DNA from: Verrucomicrobiota bacterium
GTDB lineage: Bacteria; Verrucomicrobiota; Verrucomicrobiia; Verrucomicrobiales; Akkermansiaceae
Assembly: GCA_004294095.1 (NCBI GenBank)
Contig: RDZR01000046.1
Coordinates: 1-46,678, forward strand
Reading direction: 5' to 3'
DNA: 46,678 bases
The notes beneath the pieces are model-generated. The model was not told the DNA's origin. It worked only from the letters and a program-made list of their open reading frames with translations, and ran no database searches. Position numbers and translations under genes: made by a program. Position 1 is the stretch's first letter. Each line of letters opens with the position of its first letter. This document shows, in pieces, positions 9,168 to 18,200 of this stretch.

Positions 9168-10367
9168 CTAAATTTCTGCCGCTTTTGGGGCAGGCTCAAG
9201 CTCATGATTGCGGTGAATCCAAACACTTTGCACAATGCCTAACATAAACATGCAGATCACCACAAACGTGCCTGAATAGCTCACCAACGGCATCGGAATT
9301 CCAGTGATCGGCAATAGCAAAACACACATGCCGATGCTTTCAAAAACATGCGCAAAAAACAGCGCCACCACCAAACACACGAGCATCCTGCCGACGGCAT
9401 CGCGGCTATAAAATGCGATGAATAAGGCTTGGATGAGCAACAAAGCAAACGCACCTAACAGTAATAAACTGCCGCGAAAGCCCGTTTCTTCACCGATCAC
9501 TCCGAAAATATAGTCATTGTGAGCAGTGTCTTTAGGAATAAATCCACGCGCGTGCAGCGATCCTTTTTCCGCTGAAGCATTCCAGCCGACACCTTTCCAG
9601 CCCGCCTTACCTACGGCCATCGAGACATAATACGGCGCGTAGGCAACTCCATCCGTATCGGGTGTTTTTCCCTGCATCATTTTGAGCCAAACATCGATGC
9701 GCTCCGGGCCGCGTTCTGATACCAATGGCAAGGCGACAAAGTAAAGCAGCGGAATCAACCCTGCACCGATCAACGTCATGAACGATAGGTAGCGAAACGG
9801 AATGCCGCTGACTAATAATGCCACCATCACCACCGGTATCCAAACCAGCGCAGACCCCATATCGCCCATTTTCATCACCATCAGAAATGGCACCGCGGAA
9901 AGCACCGCGATCATGCTTACCTTCGCCGCAGGCAATGCGAACCAGCGGTGCAGCTTCGGCAAATCTTGCAAGGCCCATGCAATTAAAATGATGCCCGAAG
10001 AAATCCCTAACTGCGCAGGCTGAAATGAAAATCCTAATAAATTCAAGCGATGCACCGAATCATCCTGTATCATCGCCTTGAACATCAGCCCCAAGCTGAC
10101 CACATAAAATGGCAATCCCAGCCACTTAAGCCAGCGGTAATCGACCAATGCCATGGTAAAATATACCACCGTGCCTAACAGAATCCAAGTCTTCTGAGAA
10201 TTGGCATAATACGCACCAGCACTGCCAAATTGGTCTAACAAACTTTTTGAGACCGAGAGATGGCGTGCCGCACTTTCGATCATGATCACACCGAAAATGA
10301 GCAGCCCATACATCACTAAGATGAGAACCCAATTCATCCCCAAAATTTTCCTAAAAATCGGCGTCAT
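9168..10367 (-). CDS. rodA: RodA/FtsW-type SEDS peptidoglycan glycosyltransferase
   Basis: A 399-residue polytopic membrane protein with about ten transmembrane segments. SEDS signatures are MGDMGSALVW (usual PDLGTAL), the extracellular loop GFIPKDTAHNDYIFGVIGEETGF (usual FLPE..TDFIFAVIGEE, holding the essential Asp) and GIPMPLVSYSGT (usual GIPLPFISYGGS). It would polymerise lipid II into glycan strands at the inner membrane, as RodA does in cell elongation. The usual FQPSE motif reads FQPAQ here, so the conserved Glu is missing. RodA is preferred over FtsW because of the LGFSFQP context and the C-terminal part, but the split is not certain. It is transcribed away from the purine operon, with 113 bp between the two starts. 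Confidence 0.87.
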   Translation of the reverse strand: MTPIFRKILGMNWVLILVMYGLLIFGVIMIESAARHLSVSKSLLDQFGSAGAYYANSQKTWILLGTVVYFTMALVDYRWLKWLGLPFYVVSLGLMFKAMIQDDSVHRLNLLGFSFQPAQLGISSGIILIAWALQDLPKLHRWFALPAAKVSMIAVLSAVPFLMVMKMGDMGSALVWIPVVMVALLVSGIPFRYLSFMTLIGAGLIPLLYFVALPLVSERGPERIDVWLKMMQGKTPDTDGVAYAPYYVSMAVGKAGWKGVGWNASAEKGSLHARGFIPKDTAHNDYIFGVIGEETGFRGSLLLLGAFALLLIQALFIAFYSRDAVGRMLVCLVVALFFAHVFESIGMCVLLLPITGIPMPLVSYSGTFVVICMFMLGIVQSVWIHRNHELEPAPKAAEI

Positions 10368-10480
10368 CGATTAGCAGACCCTAGCGTTCACCACGACCCA
10401 CGAGCAAGGCGAATTCCTGCTGCTTGCCGATGCTTGTCGGACAGCTTGCTTCTGGCGCATTCTCTGCTACGCCTCGTGGA

Positions 10481-10804
10481 ATGACGAAGTTAACCACGCA
10501 TGTGCTTGATACTTCGGCGGGTGTGCCTGCCGCGGGGGTCAAAATTTTCCTGCAAAAAGACGGGCAATGTCTCGCACAAACATGCACCAATCAAGATGGC
10601 CGCTGCGATCATCCGTTGTTAGAAAATTTTGCATCTGGCACCTATGAACTCATGTTTATGATCGGCGAGTATTTTGATGCTCGCGGAATCGATTCCCCAT
10701 TTTTACGAGAAATCATCATCCGCTGCGATCTCACTGCGGGGCAATCTTACCATGTGCCGCTTTTGACCTCGCCATGGGCCTACTCGACTTATCGCGGAAG
10801 CTAA
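10481..10804 (+). CDS. uraH: 5-hydroxyisourate hydrolase (transthyretin-like)
   Basis: A 107-residue protein that opens the six-step cytoplasmic chain from hydroxyisourate. It hydrolyses 5-hydroxyisourate, the unstable product of urate oxidation, to OHCU. The transthyretin-like fold is shown by THVLDTSAGVPAAGV at the N-terminus (catalytic His7), the central DGRCDHPL segment and the diagnostic C-terminal tetrapeptide YRGS. An upstream in-frame ATG at 10424 would add 19 residues unlike the family, so the ATG at 10481 (MTKLTTHVLD) is the likely start. The stop is followed after 2 bp by the allC start, so the two are co-transcribed. It is the first gene of the plus-strand purine operon; the 113 bp before it must hold the divergent promoters. 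Confidence 0.95.
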   Translation: MTKLTTHVLDTSAGVPAAGVKIFLQKDGQCLAQTCTNQDGRCDHPLLENFASGTYELMFMIGEYFDARGIDSPFLREIIIRCDLTAGQSYHVPLLTSPWAYSTYRGS

Positions 10805-10806
10805 TC

Positions 10807-12030
10807 ATGAAGGCATCTGCAATCAGAGCGGTTCAACGCATTGATGAGTTAGGCGCTATCTCTGAAACGGATGATGGCTTGCTCCGCCAATTTTTATCTC
10901 AAGCAAATTTGCGCGCGGCTGAAAAAATTCTCGAATGGATGAGTCTGTTAGGAATGCACTGCGAGCATCAGGCGGATGGCACCATTCGCGGGATTCTCTC
11001 GGGATCGAATCCCACTGCGAAACCTCTTCTGTTAGGATCGCACATCGATACCGTCGCTCATGCAGGAAAATACGATGGAGCGTTAGGCGTGATCGCCGCT
11101 TTGGCCGCGCTTGAAGATTTGTTAGAATCCGGATGCACATTGCCGTTTCCTGTGCATGTATTGGGTTTTTCGGATGAAGAAGGAGTGCGTTTTCAAGCGA
11201 CTTATCTTGGCTCGCGTGCAGTCGTTGCTGGCTTGGATGAATCGCTTTTGAGCTGCCGAGACGCGGCTGGCGATGCGTTGCGGGATGTCCTCGAGCGCGA
11301 TGGATGGCACGATGGCGCGGCGCATTTTCGATATGCTCCGGGCGATGTTTTGGGCTACGTTGAGCTGCACATCGAGCAAGGCCGGGTTCTGGAAGAGGCG
11401 AAGTTACCAATCGGTGTGGTTAGCGGCATTGCCGGGCAGTCTCGGATTTCCATCACGCTCAAAGGCCAAGCTGATCATGCAGGCACCACGCCGATGCCTC
11501 TGCGTCGCGATGCCATGGTGGGTGCTGCCGCTTGCGTTCTTGCAGCAGAATCTCTCGCTCATGCTCACTCGCCGTTGGTGGCCACGGTTGGGCAAATCAG
11601 CCTATCTCCGAACGTTTCAAATTCGGTGCCGGAATCTGTTAAATTTTCGTTAGACTTTCGCCATCCGGATGACGAGCAACGGGTGGAATTGTTAGATCTT
11701 CTTAGCCATCAATTTCACCAAATCGCGCAGCAGCGTGATTTAGAAATCCACTGGCAAGTCGTGCAAGAATCCGGTGCCGTAGCTTGTGATGATTTTCTGA
11801 TAGAAAAAATATCCCGCGCTGCGAAGAAAGTGACGGGCCGCTGCCTTACATTGGCAAGCGGCGCAGGCCACGATGGAGTCATGATGCAACAAATCGGGCC
11901 AATCGGCATGATCTTTGTGCGTTGCCTAAAAGGACTTTCACATCATCCGGATGAATACTGTGCGCCAGAAGACATCGCTGCGGGGATTGACGTGTTGGTG
12001 GAATTTCTCAATTCTTTTCACGAAGCATGA
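10807..12030 (+). CDS. allC: allantoate amidohydrolase (M20 family)
   Basis: A 407-residue M20 metallo-amidohydrolase. Metal-site segments are LGSHIDTVAHAGKYDGALGV, SDEEGVRF, ELHIEQGRVLE and the late GAGHDG; the dimerisation-domain motif QADHAGTTPM follows. This matches allantoate amidohydrolase, which turns allantoate into ureidoglycine, CO2 and ammonia using Mn2+. N-carbamoyl-L-amino-acid hydrolases look alike, but the setting between uraH and allB fits AllC. The longer ORF from 10774 overlaps uraH; the ATG at 10807, 2 bp after the uraH stop, is preferred. Its end overlaps allB by the ATGA quartet at 12027-12030, a sign of translational coupling. A second M20 enzyme of similar size lies three genes on and most likely takes the next C-N bond. 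Confidence 0.9.
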   Translation: MKASAIRAVQRIDELGAISETDDGLLRQFLSQANLRAAEKILEWMSLLGMHCEHQADGTIRGILSGSNPTAKPLLLGSHIDTVAHAGKYDGALGVIAALAALEDLLESGCTLPFPVHVLGFSDEEGVRFQATYLGSRAVVAGLDESLLSCRDAAGDALRDVLERDGWHDGAAHFRYAPGDVLGYVELHIEQGRVLEEAKLPIGVVSGIAGQSRISITLKGQADHAGTTPMPLRRDAMVGAAACVLAAESLAHAHSPLVATVGQISLSPNVSNSVPESVKFSLDFRHPDDEQRVELLDLLSHQFHQIAQQRDLEIHWQVVQESGAVACDDFLIEKISRAAKKVTGRCLTLASGAGHDGVMMQQIGPIGMIFVRCLKGLSHHPDEYCAPEDIAAGIDVLVEFLNSFHEA

Positions 12031-13304
12031 AGCCGCAAATTGATCTCATCATACGTGGGCGTGATCGCTACGAAAATCCACTCGCGATCGCGGTGAGTGA
12101 GGGCGTGATTGTCGAAATTACTGAAGATCTAACAGAGTCTTCTTGTGCAGAATTGTTTTTTGAAAACGGTTTGATTTATCCTGCGTGGATCGATGCTCAC
12201 GTGCACTTCAACGAACCTGGCCGCGCCGATTGGGAAGGCATCGCTAGCGGCTCGATGGCACTCGCTGCCGGCGGGGGATGTGCGTATTTTGATATGCCGC
12301 TCAATTCATCACCGCCGGTCGTATCTCAGCAGGCGTTTGATCAGAAAAAACAGTTGTGCGAGCAAAAATCCTATTTGGACTTCGCACTTTGGGGTGGCCT
12401 GATTCCTTCTTCCGTGGATCAGTTAGAATCGATGGCCGCCGCCGGTGCGATCGGTTTCAAAGCATTCATGTGCCATTCCGGTTTGGATGAATTTCCTGCC
12501 GCGGATCCAGAGACGTTGCGCCGGGGAATGCAAATTTCTGCTAGACTTGGGCTGCCTATAGCCGTCCATGCGGAGATCGCAAAACCAATGCATGTGGAGG
12601 GACGGGATATGCGCGCTTGGCTCGCCTCGCGCCCGATCGAATTTGAGTTAGACGCCATTCGCATCGCGATTGATCTTGCTGGAGAAACTGGCTGCGCGCT
12701 GCACATCGTGCACGTCACATGTCCGGAAGGCATCGATCTCGTGACGCATGCAAAAAATGCCGGAATCGATGTAACGGTGGAAACTTGCCCACATTATCTG
12801 CTACTCAGTGAGCAAGATGCGATCGAGATCGGCGCCGCGGCGAAATGTGCGCCACCGTTGCGCTCGGCTGAGCGAGTTACTGAATTGTGGAAGAAATTGA
12901 ATGATGGGGCGATCGATACGATTGGCTCAGACCATTCACCCGCTCCACCGGATATGAAACTCGGCGATGACATGTTTGCCATCTGGGGTGGGATCGCTGG
13001 AATTCAGCACGGGTTGCCACTTTTGTTAGAAAAAAAATGGGACCTCACCGATCAGTTAAGTCGCAACGCCGCCTCACGTTTTAAATTGCCTAACAAGGGC
13101 CAACTCGCGGTCGGGTGCGATGCCGATTTTACGATCATCACTCGCGATTCGCATGAAATCGCTTCCGAACAATTGCTGACGCATCACCGAATTTCTCCTT
13201 ACCTTGGGCGTATGAGTTCATTTCGCATCGCAGCCACGTATCTGCGCGGGCAGTCCGCAATCGAAAAACCTCGCGGCAAATTTTTAAAGCCTAACAATTT
13301 CTAA
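12027..13304 (+). CDS. allB: allantoinase
   Basis: A 425-residue cyclic amidohydrolase of the dihydroorotase/allantoinase family. Metal ligands are His58 and His60 (DAHVHFNEPG), the carboxylated Lys145 (GFKAFMCHSG), the His of IVHVTCPEG and ETCPHYL, and the Asp of GSDHSPAP. It opens the hydantoin ring of allantoin to give allantoate. The GFKAFM wording favours allantoinase over dihydropyrimidinase or dihydroorotase, and the neighbours settle it. It starts inside the allC stop (ATGA overlap) and its TAA stop lies in a TCTAACA word, 6 bp before allE. No allantoin racemase is seen nearby, so the enzyme may depend on spontaneous racemisation or on the S-allantoin made by UraD. Confidence 0.93.
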   Translation: MKPQIDLIIRGRDRYENPLAIAVSEGVIVEITEDLTESSCAELFFENGLIYPAWIDAHVHFNEPGRADWEGIASGSMALAAGGGCAYFDMPLNSSPPVVSQQAFDQKKQLCEQKSYLDFALWGGLIPSSVDQLESMAAAGAIGFKAFMCHSGLDEFPAADPETLRRGMQISARLGLPIAVHAEIAKPMHVEGRDMRAWLASRPIEFELDAIRIAIDLAGETGCALHIVHVTCPEGIDLVTHAKNAGIDVTVETCPHYLLLSEQDAIEIGAAAKCAPPLRSAERVTELWKKLNDGAIDTIGSDHSPAPPDMKLGDDMFAIWGGIAGIQHGLPLLLEKKWDLTDQLSRNAASRFKLPNKGQLAVGCDADFTIITRDSHEIASEQLLTHHRISPYLGRMSSFRIAATYLRGQSAIEKPRGKFLKPNNF

Positions 13305-13310
13305 CACATC

Positions 13311-14036
13311 ATGCACACCCGCACACGAATCCACACACGCCACGCGTTGATCGCGCCGGATGGCTACGTGCCATCGGCTTTTCCCGGCTGGTTCGGCATG
13401 ACTTGCTTTGTTCTCATATCTCCAGCGATGGGCGCAAATTTCAGCCAATTCCTCATCGTGATCGATGCGCTGGATCATCACGTCGGCTTTGCAGCAGATG
13501 CCAATGAGCATGTCATTTATGTGGAAAAGGGAGACGCGGTCATTCATTGGGCGCATGGCCAGTGCACGTTGAGCGATGGTGGTTTTTTCTTCGCGCCGCC
13601 TGGATTGGCGATGACCGCCAAGGGCACAGTTGGCACGCGGATGACCGTCTATCGCAAAGTCTATCAGCCGTTAGAAGGATACGAAATTCCGCAACCGTTG
13701 TGGGGAGAATCTAACAAAATAAAAGCAGAACCATTTTTAGGAAATCCGCGAGCGATGTTGCAAACGTTGCTGCCAATCGATCCTGCTTTTGACATGGCCG
13801 TGAATATTTTCACCTACGAGCCGGGTGCGACACTGCCATTTGTCGAGACGCACATCATGGAACACGGACTGCTGATGTTATCTGGTCAAGGCGTCTATCG
13901 GTTGGAGGAAAATTATTATCCTGTGCAGCAGGGCGATGCGATTTGGATGGCGCCCTACTGTCCGCAGTGGTTCGCAGCAATCGGCGACGTGCCAGCAGGT
14001 TATTTATACCACAAAGACATTCATCGGTTGCCATAA
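13311..14036 (+). CDS. allE: (S)-ureidoglycine aminohydrolase (bicupin)
   Basis: A 241-residue bicupin. The C-terminal cupin carries Glu179, His181 and His185 (ETHIMEH) and Gln219 (PYCPQWF); their spacing equals that of the Mn2+ ligands of plant UGHY (Glu235, His237, His241, Gln275). The end YLYHKDIHRLP is also typical. The enzyme removes ammonia from (S)-ureidoglycine to give (S)-ureidoglycolate, keeping the pathway stereospecific. It begins 6 bp after allB and ends 12 bp before the ureidoglycolate amidohydrolase gene. An SN dipeptide at 13710-13716 is encoded by a TCTAACA word, one example of that word in this reading frame. Confidence 0.94.
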   Translation: MHTRTRIHTRHALIAPDGYVPSAFPGWFGMTCFVLISPAMGANFSQFLIVIDALDHHVGFAADANEHVIYVEKGDAVIHWAHGQCTLSDGGFFFAPPGLAMTAKGTVGTRMTVYRKVYQPLEGYEIPQPLWGESNKIKAEPFLGNPRAMLQTLLPIDPAFDMAVNIFTYEPGATLPFVETHIMEHGLLMLSGQGVYRLEENYYPVQQGDAIWMAPYCPQWFAAIGDVPAGYLYHKDIHRLP

Positions 14037-14048
14037 ATTGTTCATCTC

Positions 14049-15290
14049 GTGAGCGAAACTTTTCACATCCAAGCGGATCGATTGTTAGGCGAGCTTCATG
14101 AGCTTGCTCAAATATCCGAGCATCCTGCCCCGGCGGTGACTCGTATTTTGTTTTCTCCGGAAGATCTAGCAGCACGAATATTTTTGTTAGAAAAAGCCCA
14201 TCAAGCTGGATTTTCCTCCCGAATGGATGCAGTCGGGAACATCATGATTCGCATGGCAGGCACGGATCCTTCACTTACGGCCATTGCCACCGGATCCCAC
14301 ACCGATGCCATTCCCAACGCCGGTGCTTATGATGGAACGGTCGGCGTGCTCGGCGGCCTCGAAGCGATGCGTGCACTCAAAGAAGCGGGCTACCAACCGC
14401 GACGTTCGATCGAGCTGATCATGTTCACAGCGGAAGAGCCGACGCGTTTTGGGCTCGGTTGTTTGGGCTCACGCTTGATGTCGCGCTGTCTTTCTGCGGA
14501 TGAAGCTTCGCAGTTGAGAGATGCTGATGGGAAATCGTTAGATGAATGGCGCGGGCCACATTGCACGGGTGCGTTGAGCGAAGTGGCCTTGCGTGAAAAT
14601 GACTACCACGCATTTATCGAGCTGCACATTGAACAAGGAAATTTGTTAGAAGCAAAACAGTTAGACGTTGGGCTGGTTGAAAAAATTGCGGCTCCTGCAT
14701 CATTTCGTCTGCGTTTTCATGGCAGCGGTGGCCATGCTGGAGCGGTGCTGATGCCGGGCCGCCGCGATGCATTTCTCGCTGCGGCAGAAGTGGCACTGGC
14801 CGTGGAAAAAGCAGCAATCGTGTCATCATCGCCTGATACGGTTGGCACGACTGGAGTGATCGATGTGTGGCCCAAAGCAATCAATTCAATTCCCTGCGAA
14901 GCATTGTTAGAGATTGATTTTCGGGACACGGATGTCGAAGCCAGAGACATCGCGATCGGCCAGATTCGTCAAGCTGCGGATGCCATTTGCGCCCGCAGAA
15001 ACGTGACTTTTGAGTGGCATTGCATTCATCAAGATCCGCCGGCGATTTGTTCGTCATGGTTGTTAGACGAATTGGAATCGAATGCGCGCATGCTTGATTT
15101 GAGCCATTGCCGGATGGTGAGCCGTGCATACCATGATGCGTTATTCATGGCCCGAATTTGTCCGACAGTGATGATTTTTATCCCATGCCGGAATGGTTGG
15201 TCGCATCGTCCAGACGAATATGCATCGCCGGAAGCAATTTCTCGCGGCACTCAATTGTTAGCAGAAACATTACGAAAATTGAGCCAATGA
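14049..15290 (+). CDS. (S)-ureidoglycolate amidohydrolase (M20 family)
   Basis: A 413-residue M20 metallo-amidohydrolase, paralogous to the allC product. Metal-site segments are TGSHTDAIPNAGAYDGTVGV, TAEEPTRFGLGCLGSR and ELHIEQGNLLE; the dimerisation motif reads GSGGHAGAVLMP, and the late His is in SRAYHDA. The phrase EEPTRFG is characteristic of ureidoglycolate amidohydrolase (UAH), which splits (S)-ureidoglycolate to glyoxylate, CO2 and two ammonia. This is the non-urea-forming end of the pathway, so no urease is needed. Translation starts at GTG (14049); no ATG fits better. Its stop overlaps the xdh start by ATGA at 15287-15290. Another M20 carbamoylase function is possible but less likely in this operon. 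Confidence 0.88.
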   Translation: MSETFHIQADRLLGELHELAQISEHPAPAVTRILFSPEDLAARIFLLEKAHQAGFSSRMDAVGNIMIRMAGTDPSLTAIATGSHTDAIPNAGAYDGTVGVLGGLEAMRALKEAGYQPRRSIELIMFTAEEPTRFGLGCLGSRLMSRCLSADEASQLRDADGKSLDEWRGPHCTGALSEVALRENDYHAFIELHIEQGNLLEAKQLDVGLVEKIAAPASFRLRFHGSGGHAGAVLMPGRRDAFLAAAEVALAVEKAAIVSSSPDTVGTTGVIDVWPKAINSIPCEALLEIDFRDTDVEARDIAIGQIRQAADAICARRNVTFEWHCIHQDPPAICSSWLLDELESNARMLDLSHCRMVSRAYHDALFMARICPTVMIFIPCRNGWSHRPDEYASPEAISRGTQLLAETLRKLSQ

Positions 15291-18200
15291 ATTTTGCTGA
15301 AACCATCACCATCAATGGACTGGCTCATGACATTTCACAGATGCCTTTGTATCTAACAGTGCTCGATATGCTGCGCGCCAATGGACAAACGGCTGCGAAA
15401 ATTGGTTGCAATGAAGGGGACTGCGGCGCTTGCACCATTCTATTGTTAGAGACAGATGGCCCACCGCGAGCGATCAATGGCTGTCTTGCGTTGGTGCACT
15501 CCTTGTGTGGCCGCTCTCTGATCACTGCGGAAGGATTGCACGCTGCTGATGGCACCTTGCATCCGGCGCAGCAGGCGATGATCGAGCTCGGCGGCTCGCA
15601 GTGTGGATATTGCACGCCCGGATTTATTTGCTCGATGGCCGAGGCATCTGCTCGCGGAATTTCACAAAACCAGCATGCCGTGGCGGATCAATTATGTGGA
15701 AATTTATGCCGCTGCACTGGCTACCGGCCGATCCGCGAGGTGGCTGCATCCATGCCAACGGTGGACTTGCCACAGGCACCGATGCGGCATGCCCCAGAGC
15801 GATCGAGCGCAGGATATTTTCGCCCGCAGAGCATTGAACAGGCGCTGCGTTTCAAAAATGAATTTCCGGATGCAGTTTATCTTTGCGGAGCCACCGAGTT
15901 GGCGGTTTTGATGCATAAAAGGCACGATCGCCCGCAGCGAATAATTTCACTCGAGCACATCGTTGAGTTGAATTTGATTTCTGAGAACGCGGAAGAATGG
16001 AGGATCGGCGCGGCGGCTGTGTTGACGGATATTGAGGCCAAATTGGGCGATGCATTTCCGGCGATGAATCAGATGTTGCGATGGTTCGCTTCGCGGCAAA
16101 TTCGCCATCGCGCAACATTGGGCGGAAATTTGGTAACCGCTTCGCCGATTGGTGATGCGGCACCTGTTCTGTTAGTGCTCGATGCGGAATTGGAATTGGC
16201 CTCGCTCACAGGCTCTCGCCGGATTTTGCTCGCGGATTTTTTTACCGGCTACCGTCAATCAGTGCTGCGTGATGATGAGCTGTTAGCGGCGATTTATGTT
16301 AGAAAAAATCAGCTGGGACATTCGCAGTTTTTCAAAGTTTCCAAACGCCGAGAAATGGATATTTCTACTGTTTCGATGGCATTTCGCATCGCCTTTGATG
16401 CGGCCGATTGCGTGAACGATTTTCGCCTCGCTTACGGCGGGGTCGCGGCGACTCCGCTGCGCGCAAAACTCACGGAAGAACGTTTGTTAGGCGTCCACCG
16501 AGGTGCATTGTTAGAGGCAGATGTCATTGAATTGTTAGAGTCTGAATTCACGCCGATGGATGACGTGCGCGGCTCGGCAATGTATCGTCGAGAATTGATC
16601 GGCGAGTTGTGGAAAAAAGCGATGAGTGGCGAACGCGAATGCTTGGATGAGCGGGCGTGGGTATCACAAGAAATTTCAAATCCGCCGAATGCGATGCCTC
16701 ACGAATCAGCGCGCGGTCACGTCACCGGAGCGGCACATTATGTGGATGATATGGCAAAGCGCCACGGTGCGTTGCAAGTTTGGTTGGTGAGATCACCTTA
16801 CGCGCGTGCACAAATTTTGGCGATCGATTGTGAATCAGCGCGCGTCATGCCTGGTGTTCGTGCCGTTCTAACAGCAGCAGACATTACCGGACATAACAAC
16901 ACCGGTCCCTCGCGCGATGACGAGCCACTCTTTGCTGAAAATGAGGTGTCATTTCATGGACAATTGATCGCGGCAGTCATTGCTGAGACGTTAGAACTCG
17001 CCCGTCTTGCTGCTGAAAAAGTGGTGATTTCATTCGAGCCTCTCAAACCGCTGTTAGGTATTGAAGAGGCAATAGCAATTGGCTCATTCCATACGGATGG
17101 TCATCAGCTAGACCGCGGTGATGTGGACGCGCAATTGTCTCAACATGAACATCTGTTAGAAGGTTCATTTCACATCGGTGGACAGGAACATTTTTATTTG
17201 GAAACACACGCAGCCTATGCCGAGCCTGATGGGGCAAATGGCGTTTTTCTCAGGAGTTCCACGCAGCATCCAAGTGAGACGCAAACGATCGTCGCAGAAG
17301 TGTTAGGTTGGTCGCGCAATCAAGTCGTGGTTGAATCGCCGCGAATGGGTGGTGGCTTTGGTGGAAAAGAAACTCAGGCAAATCCATGGGCGGCACTTTG
17401 TGCGTTGGCCGCGGTGCACACCGGCATGCCAGTCGCGTTGCAGTTAGATCGCGATGAAGACATGGAGTCGAGCGGCAAGCGGCATCCATTTTTTGCGAGA
17501 TTCCGCGTCGCGTATGACGGCAATGGACGCTTGCATGCGGCAGATGTAGAGCTTTTTTCGGATGGGGGATGGTCGTTGGATTTATCGTTGCCAGTCAATG
17601 ATCGCGCCTTATTTCACTTGGATAATGCCTATTACATTCCGCATGTTCGTTTTCGTGGGCGCGTTTGCAAAACCAACACCACCTCGCACACGGCGTTTCG
17701 TGGTTTTGGCGGACCGCAAGGCATGCTTGTGATAGAAGAAATCATGGCTCGCATCGCGTTGTCTCTCGGCATGCGGCCAGAGCAATTGAGGAGGGCCAAT
17801 TTTTATCATGGCCACGGCGAAACCAATACGACGCATTATGGCGAAGAGGTGGAGGGAAATCGGTTAGAACGCATTTGGGCAAAATTGTTAGAATCATCTG
17901 ATTTTGATGCGCGCCGCCGGACGATCGATGCATGGAACGCTGAGCATCCCGGACGCAAACGCGGCATCGCAATCACGCCGGTGAAGTTTGGGATAAGTTT
18001 TACACTCAAACATTACAATCAAGCGGGGGCACTCGTCCTCATTTATGCGGATGGCTCAGTGCAGGTGAACCATGGCGGAACAGAAATGGGGCAGGGGCTT
18101 CATACGAAAATTCTAGGCATCGCCATGCGTGAATTGGGTGTGGAGGCAAGCCGCATTCGCCTGATGCACACGCGCACAGACAAAGTCCCTAACACCTCTG

